A stretch of DNA of 64,000 nt from positions 28,814,871 to 28,878,870 of the forward strand of contig NC_068976.1 of NCBI RefSeq assembly GCF_016808095.1, given 5' to 3'. The notes under the pieces are model-generated. The model was not told where the DNA came from, made no database searches, and was given only the letters and a program-made list of their open reading frames with translations. Below, piece by piece: positions 24,378 through 36,200 of this stretch (positions within the stretch are counted from its first letter, which is position 1; every line of letters begins with the position of its first letter). Made by a program: the position numbers and the translations under genes. The stretch is from Vigna angularis. Its lineage: Eukaryota > Streptophyta > Magnoliopsida > Fabales > Fabaceae.

Positions 24378-26425
24378 TGTCATTGACCCAAATGAAACTG
24401 CAAGGAGAAAAAATGGTTTTGATTAATGTCTTTGATGATCTTTCTGTCTCACTCATACACATTTATTTTTCTCATAACATCGGTTCATCCATTGACTAAT
24501 AAGGGGAACAAATGGGATATTGTTCTTTATAGGAAGCAATGTTTTATTTAAACCGGTGCTAGATCCTATCCCCAGAAACATTTTCATTGTTATTGAACTG
24601 GGCAACTCATGAATGATTTATCATTTATCCCTATTGGATAATACTTTTATTTCACCTATCTTCATTCTCACCATTCATTTGGAACGTAGCCAGTATGTAT
24701 GAAAATATAGATATAGATTTGGAGGAAGCATCCACATTTAGAATACAGATCCAACCATAGAGAACCAGAGACTGGTAAAATATCTGTACTGAAATTTGAT
24801 TCAGCAATCAATGTATTTATTTAGTGAAATTGGACACATTTGGATAGACTATTATGCTAGTATCGTTCTGTTGTATTTGACCTGTGTTTTTGTTTTTGTT
24901 CTCAAAAGTCAAGTAAATGTAGTCTTTGTAAGTGTTTTATTGATAATCTATCAGCACAAGTTAGATCCCATTCCCGTCGAAGCTAACAATTTTGCTTCTG
25001 CGTTTTTTTGTTTCTTTTAATGTAGTTTTGGGTATGTAACACAAAAGGCAAACAAGCTGTTAGTTATTCAGCATTAACAACAGTAATGTATTAGCATTGC
25101 TTAATTTATTTCATAATGATGTGTTTGGATAAACACATTTCTTGATATTATTTATCGGTGAAAGTTTGCCAAAGTTTACATCTGCTGAAATGGTCACTTA
25201 AAAGCCAACTCATCCCCTAGAATATGTTAATAAATGATAAAGCCTAAAACAAAAATAAGAATTGTAGGGACCTAATTGGAAAAAATTATTGAGAAACAAA
25301 AACCAAATGTAGAAAATTATTAAAGACCAAAGTAAAACAAAAAAACAAATTTCAATCTTGCCGGAAATGTTATCACTTAACACATAATGACAAAAACAAT
25401 TTAATTATTGACCGAAATAAGAAAAAGAATTGAAAATCATATGTAAAATTTTGAAAAAGAGAATGACAATTTATGTGAGTTAAAAAATACTATGATTCAT
25501 TAATACATATCTTTTTAAATTCGAAATTTACATATCAATCTCGAAATAGTTTAAATGTCAATAGGAATGACAATATGAAACAAGCTGTGCAAGTTAGCAG
25601 CATGTAAGTTTACAAGAAAAAGTGTAAATGCAGGTTCAGTTTTCTCGAATATTAAATAGAAATACACATATCCCATAACAAGGGTGATTCCAAATGATTA
25701 ATTAAATATTTAGAGAAATGTTTAAATCTAATTATTATGATTAATGATATTCATAATTTCAATAAAAAAATCTTAATAACAATAATTAGAAAAATCAAAA
25801 TTCAAAAAGTATAATTATTATTTTGTTTTGAACAAATAGTTTATTAATTAAGTTCAAACTAATTTTTTTTCTTCTTTAGACGCAATGCATTATACTTCTT
25901 AATTTAAATGTCAACTAACTTATCCTTATCAAAATAACTTGATGAGTTGAATTAACATTTTTTTTGTAAGATATTATATTTTTAAGTGGTTAAAACACCA
26001 ACTAATTTTGCTAATGAGTTTTTTGTCACGTGACAAGTATTTTTTGCTTTAGTACATTTTAAATTATTTTAAGTTTTGTTCACTTGACATGGATTTAGAA
26101 GAGAGTGATTGAGGAAATTTGAGAGGTAAATTTTGTTGTTGTTTATTTGAGTGGATTTGGAGACAAATGAGGGTGGATTTGGAAGTAAAGTTTCTGAGAA
26201 TTAGTGTAGGATTTGATTGAATGAGTTCAAATAGATTTTACTTAAATAACTAACAGATTTGTTACAAATATAATTGCTTTTAATCTCAAATATAAAGATG
26301 ACTTTAGACATAAATTACGAATATATACCACAAAGCAAAATGATTTAGCAACTTTACCACCACGGTATTAATATTTTGAAATTTAAATATAGAAATAAAA
26401 AATACATGTAAGAAATAAAAATAAG
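24378..26425. other. 3' flank of LOR gene and AT-rich spacer
   Basis: The first few hundred bases may contain 3' UTR. The rest has no feature I can support. Open frames such as 24796-25020 are T-rich and match nothing I recognise. Confidence 0.55.
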
Positions 26426-26434
26426 TAAAATAAA
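26426..26434. repeat. MULE 9-bp target duplication, left copy
   Basis: TAAAATAAA here and at 32369-32377 is identical and directly abuts both TIR ends. Nine base pairs is the Mutator superfamily signature. Confidence 0.88.
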
Positions 26435-26551
26435 GGCTTAAATACTTACTTAGTCCCCATGTTAGGAGGTAATTTTCTGTTTAGTACCCGGTTTTAAAAA
26501 TGTAGGCATTTGGTACCTATGTTTTGAAATTTGTATCAATTCAATCCTATC
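26435..26551 (+). repeat. MULE left terminal inverted repeat
   Basis: Pairs with 32252-32368. Highly similar arms suggest a fairly recent insertion, although the transposase gene is already broken. Confidence 0.92.
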
Positions 26552-27459
26552 CAGTTAACGACGTTAAAATTGATAACGTTTTTGTGATTGTGGATGTGAT
26601 TTGTGCAATAAATTGCGTCGTGGCAATGACTTGGCTTAAGTTACTTGACGTGGCAGCCAAAATTGCGAATTTGAAATGGGGTTACATTTTTTAAATTGGG
26701 GGAATTCAGTAATTAGGGTTTTTTTATTGTACAATAAAAAACATTAGGAATAGTAGGTTATAAATTGGGGATTTTTCGTTCCTTCTTGTGGTTGATAGTG
26801 TAGAAGGATTTACGAGCAAAGGTTGATACTGAGTGAAGGATTGTCGTTGTGGAAGGAGATTTGTTGAGCGAAAAGGCGTTGTGAAGTATCTTGCGGTGTG
26901 TCAGCTATTGCGGTGGGTGCCCCTTTGGAGGCGGAAAGGTGAAAGGTGCGCTTTTTATGAGTTCTTTTATGTAGTTTCGGTCCCCCATGGAAATATGTTG
27001 GCTTGTTGTCCCCTTAGTGTGTCTTGTTGTGGTCCTGTCGTGGTCCTCTTTATTGTGTTTGTAGTGGTCCCTTTCTTTACTGTCTGTCATTTTCTTATGC
27101 CTACTGTTTGTATGTTTTTGGTCCCCCATGAGTGCGTACTGTTTTGTGTACCTTTAGTGCGTATTGTTTTCGCTTTCGTATTGTTGAATGTGTGGTTGTT
27201 GTTTATTGTGTGGTTCTTGCGTATTTATTTAACCATTAAGACGAAATGGAATGTTGTAGGTGAAACAATGATTGCGTGTGATTAAGTTTGTATGCCTACA
27301 CGTTTAATAGTTGTTACAAACGTGGCATCTTTACAATGTAAATGCATGTGAAGGTCATTAAATAATGATAGTAGATGCATGTGAAGGTCATTAAGTTGTT
27401 CCATATGTAGTCTGACACTTACTTTTATATAGGCATATAATAGTTGACAACTAAAGAAA
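26552..27459 (+). other. MULE 5' region
   Basis: Leader and promoter side of the transposase gene. A 150-codon open frame at 26833-27285 is GT-rich and matches no family, so I treat it as non-coding. A near-direct repeat, TAGATGCATGTGAAGGTCAT-like, occurs at about 27342-27390. Confidence 0.45.
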
Positions 27460-30400
27460 ATGTCAGACCCTGATGTTGAGGTGGTGTTTCACCATGGGGG
27501 TAAGTTTGTGAATGATGGGTCATTTAGATACCATGGAGGTTCTACCAGTACCTTGATGGTTGACACAGACAGATGGAGTTATTTTGAAATCTTGTCCATA
27601 CTGAAGGAGATGGGATATAGAAATGTTAAGGAGGTGTGGTATTCCCTGGGTGGTTCTGTATTAGAAGCTAGGTTGGAATTGTTAAGTGATGACATATGTG
27701 CAATGCATGTGGTCAGCATTGCGATATTGAATGGTCAAGCTCATTTGTTTGTGGTTCACATGGTGTCCGAACCAGATTATATTCAAATGTTAGAATATCG
27801 TCGTGAAGGTGAAGATCACGATGATGAGGTTGGTGAGGTTGGTGAGAATGGTGGTGAAGAAGGAATTGGTGAGGATGGTGAACAAGAAGTTGGTGAGGAT
27901 GGAGATAAAGTTGTTGAAGTTGGTGAACATGATGAACATCAGGTCCATGATGTTGGTGAGGATGTTGAAGGTAAACTGGCCGAACATGGTGAAGATAAAG
28001 TTGATGAAGATGGGAGTGAAGAAGAAGTTGCTAAGGATGGGGATAAAGTTGTTGAAGTTGGTGAACATGATGAACATCAGGTCCATGACGTTGGTGAGGA
28101 TGTTGAAGGTAAATTGGCTGAACATGGTGAAGATAAAGTTGATGAAGATGGGAGTGAAGAAGAAGTTGTTGAGGATGGAGATAAAGTTCCTGAAGTCAAT
28201 GACGTTGGTAAGGATGGTGAAGATGATGATGGTGTTTGTTATGAAGGGGATGGTGAGGATGATATCATTGGTGGTGGTGTAGAGGGTGGTTTAGGGGATG
28301 CTGTAGGGGATGGTGAGGATGATATCATTGGTGGTGGTGTAGATGGTGGTGTAGATGGTGGTGTAGGGGATGTACAGGATGAGTTTGATGTTAGTAGTTG
28401 GGTAGGTTCTGATGAAGACGCTTCTGTCAATGAAGATGATTTGGTGGATGTTATAGTGCAAGGAGATGAAGAACCCCAAGAAGAGCAATACGAAGGTAGT
28501 TTGTTTGTTGAAGTGGGTACAGGAAGTGGATGTCCTACTCCAAATAAGCATGTACAGGCCCGAGGATTATCTGACAGTGAGTGGGAATCTAATAGTTGTG
28601 GCAGTATTTATTTAAGTGATGATTCAGATAATGAAACAACCCGCTATGGAGATTTTGGGATCTTCTCAGAGCCAGTTAGTATGAAAGAATATAAATGGCA
28701 ACTAGGAACATACTTCCCTGAAAAAAAAGATTTCACTGATGCAATTAGAACTTATGGAGTACATAACGGTAGGAAGTTGAAGATTTCTAAGAATGACAAC
28801 AGAAGAATATGCGTCAAATGTATTGTTTCACAAGGGAAATGTCCATGGTATGCATATTGTGGATATAGGAGTAGCCAACGTACATGGCAGTTAAGGAAAA
28901 TTGTAGACAGTCATACATGCAGTAGGGAATTCAAAATTGGTTTAGTTACCTCTAAATGGTTAAGTGGGAGGTTAGAGAAGAGCATGAAAGGAAATCTGGA
29001 TATTAATATGAAAAACCTGCACAATAAATTTTGTAAAAAGTATAACATTGGTGTGTCTAGGTCTACAACAAGTAGGGCAAAAGCAATGGCATCCGCCAAC
29101 ATTGATGGTTGTTTCGAACAATAATATGAAAGACTATTTGATTATGCACACAAGTTACTCAGATCAAACCCTGGCTCAACAATTAAAGTTAATGTAGAAC
29201 CAACTGAGGATAAGGCCATATTCAAGAGAATGTATGTGTGTTTCAAAGCATGTAAGGACAACTTTGTATGTTGTAGGCCTATTATACATTTGGATGGTTG
29301 TTTCTTAAAAGGGAAATATGGAGGTTAACTTTTAACTGTTGTTGGAAGAGATGACAATGACCAGATGTGTCCGTTAGCATATGTTGTTGTTGAAGTAGAG
29401 AATAAGGAAACATGGACTTGGTTTTTAGAATGGTTAATTGATGATCTTGGAGGTGGGGGCTTTTGTTCAAGGTGTACATTTGTATCAGATCAACAGAAAG
29501 TAAGTAAATGTGTAACTTTTATTTATTACTTTGATGACCATGGAAATTTAATACTCATACTTTCTTTTTTTACTGTGATAGGGACTTCTACCAGCTTTAC
29601 AAAATCTTTTGCCTGGGGTGGACCAACGTTTTTGTGTCAGGCACATATATGCCAATTTTAGGAAGAAATTTAGTGGCATAACTCTGAGACAATTACTATG
29701 GAAGGTAGCATCATCAACAAGCATGAGAGTCAGTGATGCGACAAATTAAGGACGTTAATGAAGATGCATTCAAACATTTGATAGCTATTCCACCCAAGCT
29801 AGTATTCAAAACTGTAATTGTTGTTTAATGTTTTGTAAATGTTTGTTTCTTTTCCAAATGTTTAACTTCATATTTTTTTGCAGATTTTGGTCTAGATCCA
29901 GATTTACATCAAGACCTGTTTGTGACACACTTGTTAATAACATTTCAGAAGCATTTAACAGTGTCATCTTAGATGCAAGGGGGAAACCAATCATAACAAT
30001 GTTGGAAGAGATTTGTATATACTTGATGAAGAGGTGGGCATCCAATAGAGAGAAGATAAGTAGATTTCAAGGTCTCATTTGCCCCAAAATTCAAAAGAGG
30101 CTACAAAAAGAGTTACAAAACACAAAATATTGGATACCAAAGTATGACAACTACTGATTTCCTTTACTATTGCTGTTTATACTGTTTCCATTTAACATTC
30201 ATTGTTTATGATTTTGCAGTTGGTCAGGGATGCAAATATTTGAGATCTGTCATACATCCAACATAGGTGAAAAGTATGTCGTTGATGTAGAGAAAAGAGA
30301 CTGTAGCTGCAGAAAGTGGAGTATATCAGGAATTCCTTGTTGTCATGCAGTCACAGCAATGAGGTTTTTGAACATGAATCCAGAAGAGTTCATCCCGCAC

Positions 30401-30748
30401 TGGTTCAGAACCTCCACGTATGAAGAAACATACATTCCAATCATTTTCCCTCTCAATGGACCTCATCTATGGCAAAGGACTTCAACTCCTGATATTTTGC
30501 CTCCACCAAAACGGGTCTTGCCAGGTAGACCAAGAAAGAAAAGAAAGCTCGAGAGTTGGGAGCAAAAAAAATATTATACACAACTTGTACAAAAAGGAAT
30601 CCCTAAGAGATGTTCCATATGTAGACAACTTGGGCATAGAAGAACTAATTGCCCACAAGGAAGTCAACAACAACAACACCCACACCCTTCTCAAGCAAGT
30701 CAACAATCAAACGAAGAACCTACACCACACCCAACTCAAGCAAGTTAG
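27460..30748 (+). pseudogene. MuDR-family transposase with PB1-like, SWIM and CCHC domains, disrupted
   Basis: From ATG 27460 the reading gives, in order, a PB1-like N-terminal domain of about 100 residues, a long acidic Gly/Asp/Glu/Val repeat region, a MuDR DNA-binding domain (about 28700-29070), and a MULE transposase catalytic region (about 29130-29750). After further introns come a SWIM zinc finger near 30304-30360 (CXCX-C...CCHA) and a CCHC zinc knuckle near 30615-30660. Stops at 29122 and 29326 are in frame, and the frame shifts near 29730. Introns fit at 29500-29581 and 30142-30219; a third ends at 29883, with its start uncertain. The gene cannot give a full transposase. Confidence 0.85.
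27898..28173 (+). repeat. 138-bp tandem duplication in acidic region of the transposase gene
   Basis: Units at 27898-28035 and 28036-28173 are nearly identical; a third partial unit starts at 28174. Each encodes 46 residues rich in Gly, Glu, Asp and Val. The period is a multiple of three, so the frame is kept. Confidence 0.92.
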
Positions 30749-31432
30749 ATAACTCAAGAACCCTAGACTGATGAAATCACAGCACAACTTTAGATTGTTC
30801 TACTTTCAAACATTAAGTACATCTTTGTTCTATTTTGGATATGTACTTTGACGTTAAATAGTGTTGCTTTCTGTCGTGTATTTTGCACTTAACAACGTTT
30901 ACATTTTGTATGATATCTGAACTATTTTGGATATGTGATGTTTTGTGAAGTATTTTCAACCTTGGATTAACATTTTGGGTTCTGTCATAATCTATTGTCA
31001 TAGCAATATTAATTTGGCTTCTCTGATTTGAAACTTGTTTATATTTTTTGTAATTGTGGTAGCCATATTAATTTTGCATCATTGATTTCAAACTTTATTA
31101 TATTTAATGTATTCTGATAGACATATTAATTTGGCTTCTCTGATTTCAAACTTCATTTCATTGGCTTCTTTGAAAATTACACTTGAACTAACAAACATTC
31201 TAATATAACCAACTTCTTCATTAAATACAATGGCATTACAAGCACAATCTCATTACAACCAGATTGTCATTCATATTTAGTGTCAAAGAAACATTACAAT
31301 TTAACTAACTTCTTCATCACAAAATGTGACTGATACAACACTTCAACAAAATTAAAACATAACACATACAAAGACGATATTAATCAACCCCATCAAACAT
31401 AACATCCAGATTAAGACCTTTTCCCTTCTCTG
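30749..31432. other. MULE region between the convergent genes
   Basis: AT-rich DNA between the 3' ends of the transposase and GRF genes. Three degenerate direct repeats of about 58 bp start near 31005, 31064 and 31122 and share ATATTAATTTGGCTTCTCTG. No coding region is seen. Confidence 0.6.
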
Positions 31433-31820
31433 TCAAACCAAAAGTGATTTTTCCAAATTAATAATCTTTCTCCTTTGCCACCCAATTGTAGTATCCCTTT
31501 CATCAACATGATCTTCACTGGCCCATTTGAAGAAATTACATCCTCGCACTTCTCCATTTCGACTACGCTGTACAAAACATCCAACCAAAATCATCTCAGC
31601 AAAAACCAAATAAATGTATCCCAAAATAAAAAACACAACGTAGGGAAGAAACCTTGTAATTAGGGCAGCCCCAAAAAGGCTTGCCTTCGTTCTTAGCAGT
31701 TTTTGCGACTCTCAATACGGCAAGCTCTCCACAATAGCATATTTGGTTGCCAAGCATTCCTCTTGATGAAGCACCACGAGAGCTCCCCCGTGAGCAAGAC
31801 GAACAGTGATTCATTGACAT
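31433..31820 (-). CDS. GRF-type zinc-finger small protein carried by the MULE, 2 exons
   Basis: On the minus strand, exon 1 (31820-31653) and exon 2 (31567-31433) join in frame across a GT-AG intron to give 100 residues. After a Ser/Arg/Gly-rich start the protein has CYCGELAVLRVAKT, NEGKPFWGCPNY and GCNFFKWASED, which is the GRF zinc-finger (zf-GRF) pattern with its Cys residues and the FxKW motif. GRF fingers bind nucleic acid. Such small GRF genes are familiar plant repeat passengers, and here it lies just inside the right TIR. No stop interrupts it, unlike the transposase gene. An upstream in-frame extension lacks an ATG. Confidence 0.72.
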
Positions 31821-32251
31821 TGCGTCGTCGTCACTCAATAATGTTTCGTCCACACCAACAGAACAACCCCAAACCCCAAAAATGAACCACAATCAAAGAA
31901 GACAACAGCGATAGGGTACCCACCTCACACGAAGGAAAGAACGAAGGGCACCTCACCTCAGCGACCTCCTTCACCTCAGAAAACAACAGCAACAATTCCT
32001 CAACATAGGGCACCCACCTCACACCAACCAAAGAATGAAGGCCACCCCCACCTCAGTTCACCTCTTTCACCTCAGCTCCTTCACCTAAGCTCCTTCAACA
32101 TCAATGTCTTAGGGCAACCACGTTAGCCTTTAATTTATTGTAATGAAATAATAATTTCATACCTGCCTTTGGTTTAAAATAATCTTTTGCCAGCTCAGAT
32201 AAGTTATTTCCACATCATTTAACATTTAATGCCGTTCCTTACAACATAACA
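31821..32251 (-). other. MULE right internal region, upstream of the GRF gene
   Basis: Promoter side of the minus-strand GRF gene. It is A/C-rich with several CACCTCA repeats on the plus strand (about 31920-32090). No separate gene is supported. Confidence 0.5.
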
Positions 32252-32368
32252 GATAAGATTGAATTGATACAAATTTCAAAACATAGATACCAAATGCCTA
32301 CATTTTTAAAACCAGGTATTAAACAGAAAATTACCTCCTAACATGGAGATTAAGTAAGCATTTCAGCC
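32252..32368 (-). repeat. MULE right terminal inverted repeat
   Basis: Inverted match of 26435-26551 over the same 117 bp, followed by the 9-bp duplication. Confidence 0.92.
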
Positions 32369-32377
32369 TAAAATAAA
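32369..32377. repeat. MULE 9-bp target duplication, right copy
   Basis: TAAAATAAA, identical to 26426-26434. Confidence 0.88.
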
Positions 32378-33276
32378 TAATGGCCCGATTGAGATATGCT
32401 TGTTATTATTGATGACACTTTAAAAAAGTTAAAAAGAGAATAAACTTTTAAAATTCAAGGAAAAATATAAAAATAAATTGTTTAAATCAATACCCATGAT
32501 CATTATATTTATTAATTTGACATAATACCTTAAAGTAAAATTCGGATGGGTTAAAATTAGATAAAAATTACAGTATAATTTTCAAACAATAATATTTTAA
32601 AAAAATATAATTCTTGAAATGTTTGATCATATTTTTACTTTAATTTACCTTAAAGGGTTTAAGATAATTCACGCTGTGTCTGTTTAGATTCTATTTTCAA
32701 AAGATATTTCTTTCATATAAAAAAAGTTAAGAACTATCACTTCAATTAACCAAATAGAAAGTATAAAAAATATGTTAAGACGAGATTAAAAAAAAAGTGA
32801 AAGACGTCAAAAGAATATTTATAATGCATCATAAATAAAATTTATTTCAATATTTTTTGCTAAAGAAAATTAGTCTGTAATTAAGGTTGGATACTTATTT
32901 TTTATGAAAAATATGATAAAAATCTTATTTAATAGAATATCATAATTTATCTAATATCTTCTATCTATATGTATCAGGGTTTAAAGTTACGCGTGACATA
33001 AAATACTCTTCGATTACTAGTCAATACGGTGCGACGTGATTGGTATAAATTAGCTGCAAATCGTAAACTCGCCTTCGACATTTCTCGCAATTCTCTCTGC
33101 GATTCTCACCAACATCGTCAAAGCACTAATATATAAATATTCAGTAGCTGAAGATTTCATTTGCCAAACGACGCACGGTGACTCTGTTATTACTGTATTT
33201 ATTCGCTCTTCTTCGTTTCCCTAACTAGCACTTCCACAAAACAAGAGGAATTTGCTTACGCATTACAAAGAGAATA
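32378..33276 (+). promoter_or_regulatory. Upstream and 5' UTR region of LTN1
   Basis: AT-rich DNA becomes more balanced from about 32980. A TATA-like GGTATAAATTAG at about 33039-33050 lies some 230 bp before the ATG, a reasonable core-promoter distance with a 5' UTR of around 200 bp. This is placement by eye only. Confidence 0.4.
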
Positions 33277-36200
33277 ATGGGAAAGCAGAAAGGAGAAAAC
33301 GCCAGAAGCAAGTCACGCCCTTCCAGTAGCAGGTTAGCGTCAATACCTAATTTGAAATTTCTACTTCGTCTTCCTCGTCTTATCGATTCTTCTTCCTCGC
33401 AGTCTCGCCGCCTCGCTCTTGCCTTCCGGCCCCGCCGCCGCTGCCGCCGTCGGATTCGGTGGTTTTGTCGGCAGCTCGCGCCTTGATCTTCCTTCTTCGT
33501 CCGAGGACTCCCTCCCCTTTGTCGTATGTGTTTCTAGTTTTATGCTATTTTTTACTTTTGAAGATGGTTGTTGTGAGAGAGAGTTCTATTTCCTGTTCAA
33601 TTTTGTGTTATTTATGACTGTAGTTATAATCGAGTATTGATTAGGTCTGTTTTTGTGGTCATAATTAATATACTGGAATGGTACTGCTGCAGCGAGTTTC
33701 ATGTTCTGGTTCAATAAATTGAGTTCATAATTAGAACGCATGTGCTACTGGGATGCACTAAGTTCGAACTTTTAATTTGCGGTGTCTTTCATTCTGTGTT
33801 TGTACGAGAGTTTTGTGCTGAGTTGGAATTGAGTTAAGAGAGCTGACTAGTCTGTTAGTGTTGCTTAGTTGACAAAATTTCAATCCTTGCCTTAATGCCA
33901 ATATATTGATATTTTGGATATGCAGGATGTTGATAGTGAGCTTGCGGTTCACTTGAAGAGGCTAGGCAGGAAGGATCCCACCACTAAGGTAAATTTGGAT
34001 TAACTTGTGAGCTAGTTTGGAGATATATCTGACATGCTCATCTGCAACTAGTTATAGTATTAATCCCAATGAGGTGTTCTTCCTAGATTCTAGGTTTAAA
34101 ATTATCTTTTAGTGTCAATCAAATACCAATAAAACGAATGGAAGGCGATGAATCTCATACACACATCATACATGAAAAAGGACACTATACGTTAGAAAAA
34201 TAATATGAGAAAAGGTACTTGTGAGGTCTATCTTCAGATTCATATATATGTAGAAAGAGAAAGAGATATGTGTATCTTGCAACGGAAGTACAAAGACAGA
34301 GAACAAAAAACAAAATAAAGTTCACATGTTCTAGATGACAAATAGATACCATGAAAGGCAACTTCTACAAAGTTGCTTAGGAGATAATATAAACTATTGT
34401 AACACTTCACCTGAAGCTGATACAAATAGTATGTACGAACTTAGGAACAAGGTCCGACCGAGGTCTTCTTTGGGTTTTTGTCAAAATATTTCAAGTTGAT
34501 CATTGGAGCTAATAAACATAATACACATTTTCTTGAACAACAACTTTTCTTAATTAAAATTATGGTCAATTTCTATGTGTTTGATTCTCTCATGAAACAT
34601 GGGGTTGGAAATTATGTGAAGAGCTATTTGGTTATCACAAGATTTCAGTTCTTGGAGAAATTGTTTTATCCACACCAGTTCACAAGTGAGTCACACTGTT
34701 GCCCTATATTCAACTTCAAAACTTGATTGGGAAATTACATTATATTTTTTGTTTTTCCAAGATATTAATACTCCTTCCAATGAAAACATAATATGCAGTA
34801 GTGGAACGGTTGTCTATAGAAGATTGTGTTTAGTCTGTACCACAATTCCCAAAGATTTGGTTATTTCTTTTATCTTCATTTACCATACTTTCTCTTAGAG
34901 CATTTTTGACGTATATAAGGATGTGAATGATAACATTGCAATGATCAATAAAAACAACTTGTCACACCAAGTGCATTTTTTTTCCAGATCTAGTAATAGT
35001 GAGATAAATAAGTTTTCTAACAAATGTTCTGTATCTCTTTGATTATGAGAAAGGTTCACTTTATTTTGTCATTAATTTTTGGTTTGAATCGATAGGAGTA
35101 TCTACGAGAATAAAACCAATGATGCTTGTTTCTTTTTGCACATCTAAAGTATATTACCTTTGAGAAATTGCAATACCTTTCTTTAAGTAAGCCACTTCAC
35201 TGTCTAGAAAGTATTTTAGACATCTAAAATCTTTGGTCTAAAAGTGATTGCATAAGTGCTTCTTTATTTGAGAGATTTTATTTCATGCTGCCTTATCATT
35301 TTCACTCGCATAAGCAAGCTTTGCTATTTATAAAATCTATTGCTTATGTGTTCGCTCAAGTGAGCACATGACATCACTTATAAGTGAGTTTGTGCTTAAG
35401 GCTTCTTATTTTCCATTTTCTTTTTCACAGCTTAAGGCATTGGCAGCTCTATCTATGCTGCTTCAAGAAAAGTCTGCAAAAGAAAGCATTCTAATAGTTC
35501 CGCAATGGGTATGTTGTCTTCATATTATATTACTTGTTTGTCTCTAAATTGTCTGGAGCAGTTCTTTTACCTTTTATACAAAGAATATATAGTTTGAATA
35601 CTGAACTGATTGTTCTTTTGCATGGTGATTTTTCCCTTAAAGAATAAAAGGATTTTCTTTCCTCCAAATGGTCTAACTGTTTGGCATTTAATAATGTCAG
35701 ATTTTTATCTCAACAAATCATGATTACCATTTATTGAAAACTGTTATGGAAGTGAAACTGAGAAAAGAGACAGGTATACCAACGGGATGGGAGTGATAAG
35801 ATATGTTGTACATTTCTGTTTTTTCCCCTGAACATACTGGAGTTGGAGGGAATTGAAAGGTTTGGGATGGGACACTATATTTTACATTACACCTTAAGGT
35901 AGACTAATCAATCTGTTAGAATATTTATCCTATTTATCATGATTATATTGTGTCTAGGGTTACACTATTTATTATGATTATATTGTGTCTAGGGTTACGC
36001 TATTTATCATGATTATATTGTGTCTAGAGTTATCCTATTTATCATGACTATATTGTGTCTAGGTTACCCTATTTATCATGATTATATTGTGTTTAAGGTT
36101 ACCCTAATTATCATGTATTCTTGTATCAATTTATTTTTATAAATAGAAGATTATGAGAGGGATCAATTAAGCCTTCAAAAATGATTTCTTTTCAATCTCA

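Larger units (their letters stand above)
26435..32368 (+). mobile_element. Mutator-like element (MULE), 5934 bp
   Basis: Inverted repeats of 117 bp (26435-26551 and 32252-32368) begin GGCTTAAATACTTACTTA and GGCTGAAATGCTTACTTA respectively and differ at only a scatter of sites. Perfect 9-bp target duplications flank them. Inside are a MuDR-type transposase gene with two nonsense codons and a frameshift, and an opposite-strand GRF zinc-finger gene. The related 340-bp MITE at 52478-52817 shares the terminal sequence. Confidence 0.94.

Noticed and set aside
26833..27285. A 150-codon frame at the left of the MULE.
   Set aside because: GT-rich composition, no domain, and it lies where the transposase leader is expected.
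27790..28125. Minus-strand and second-frame open frames over the acidic repeat of the MULE transposase.
   Set aside because: They are shadows of the low-complexity tandem repeat, which leaves several frames open.
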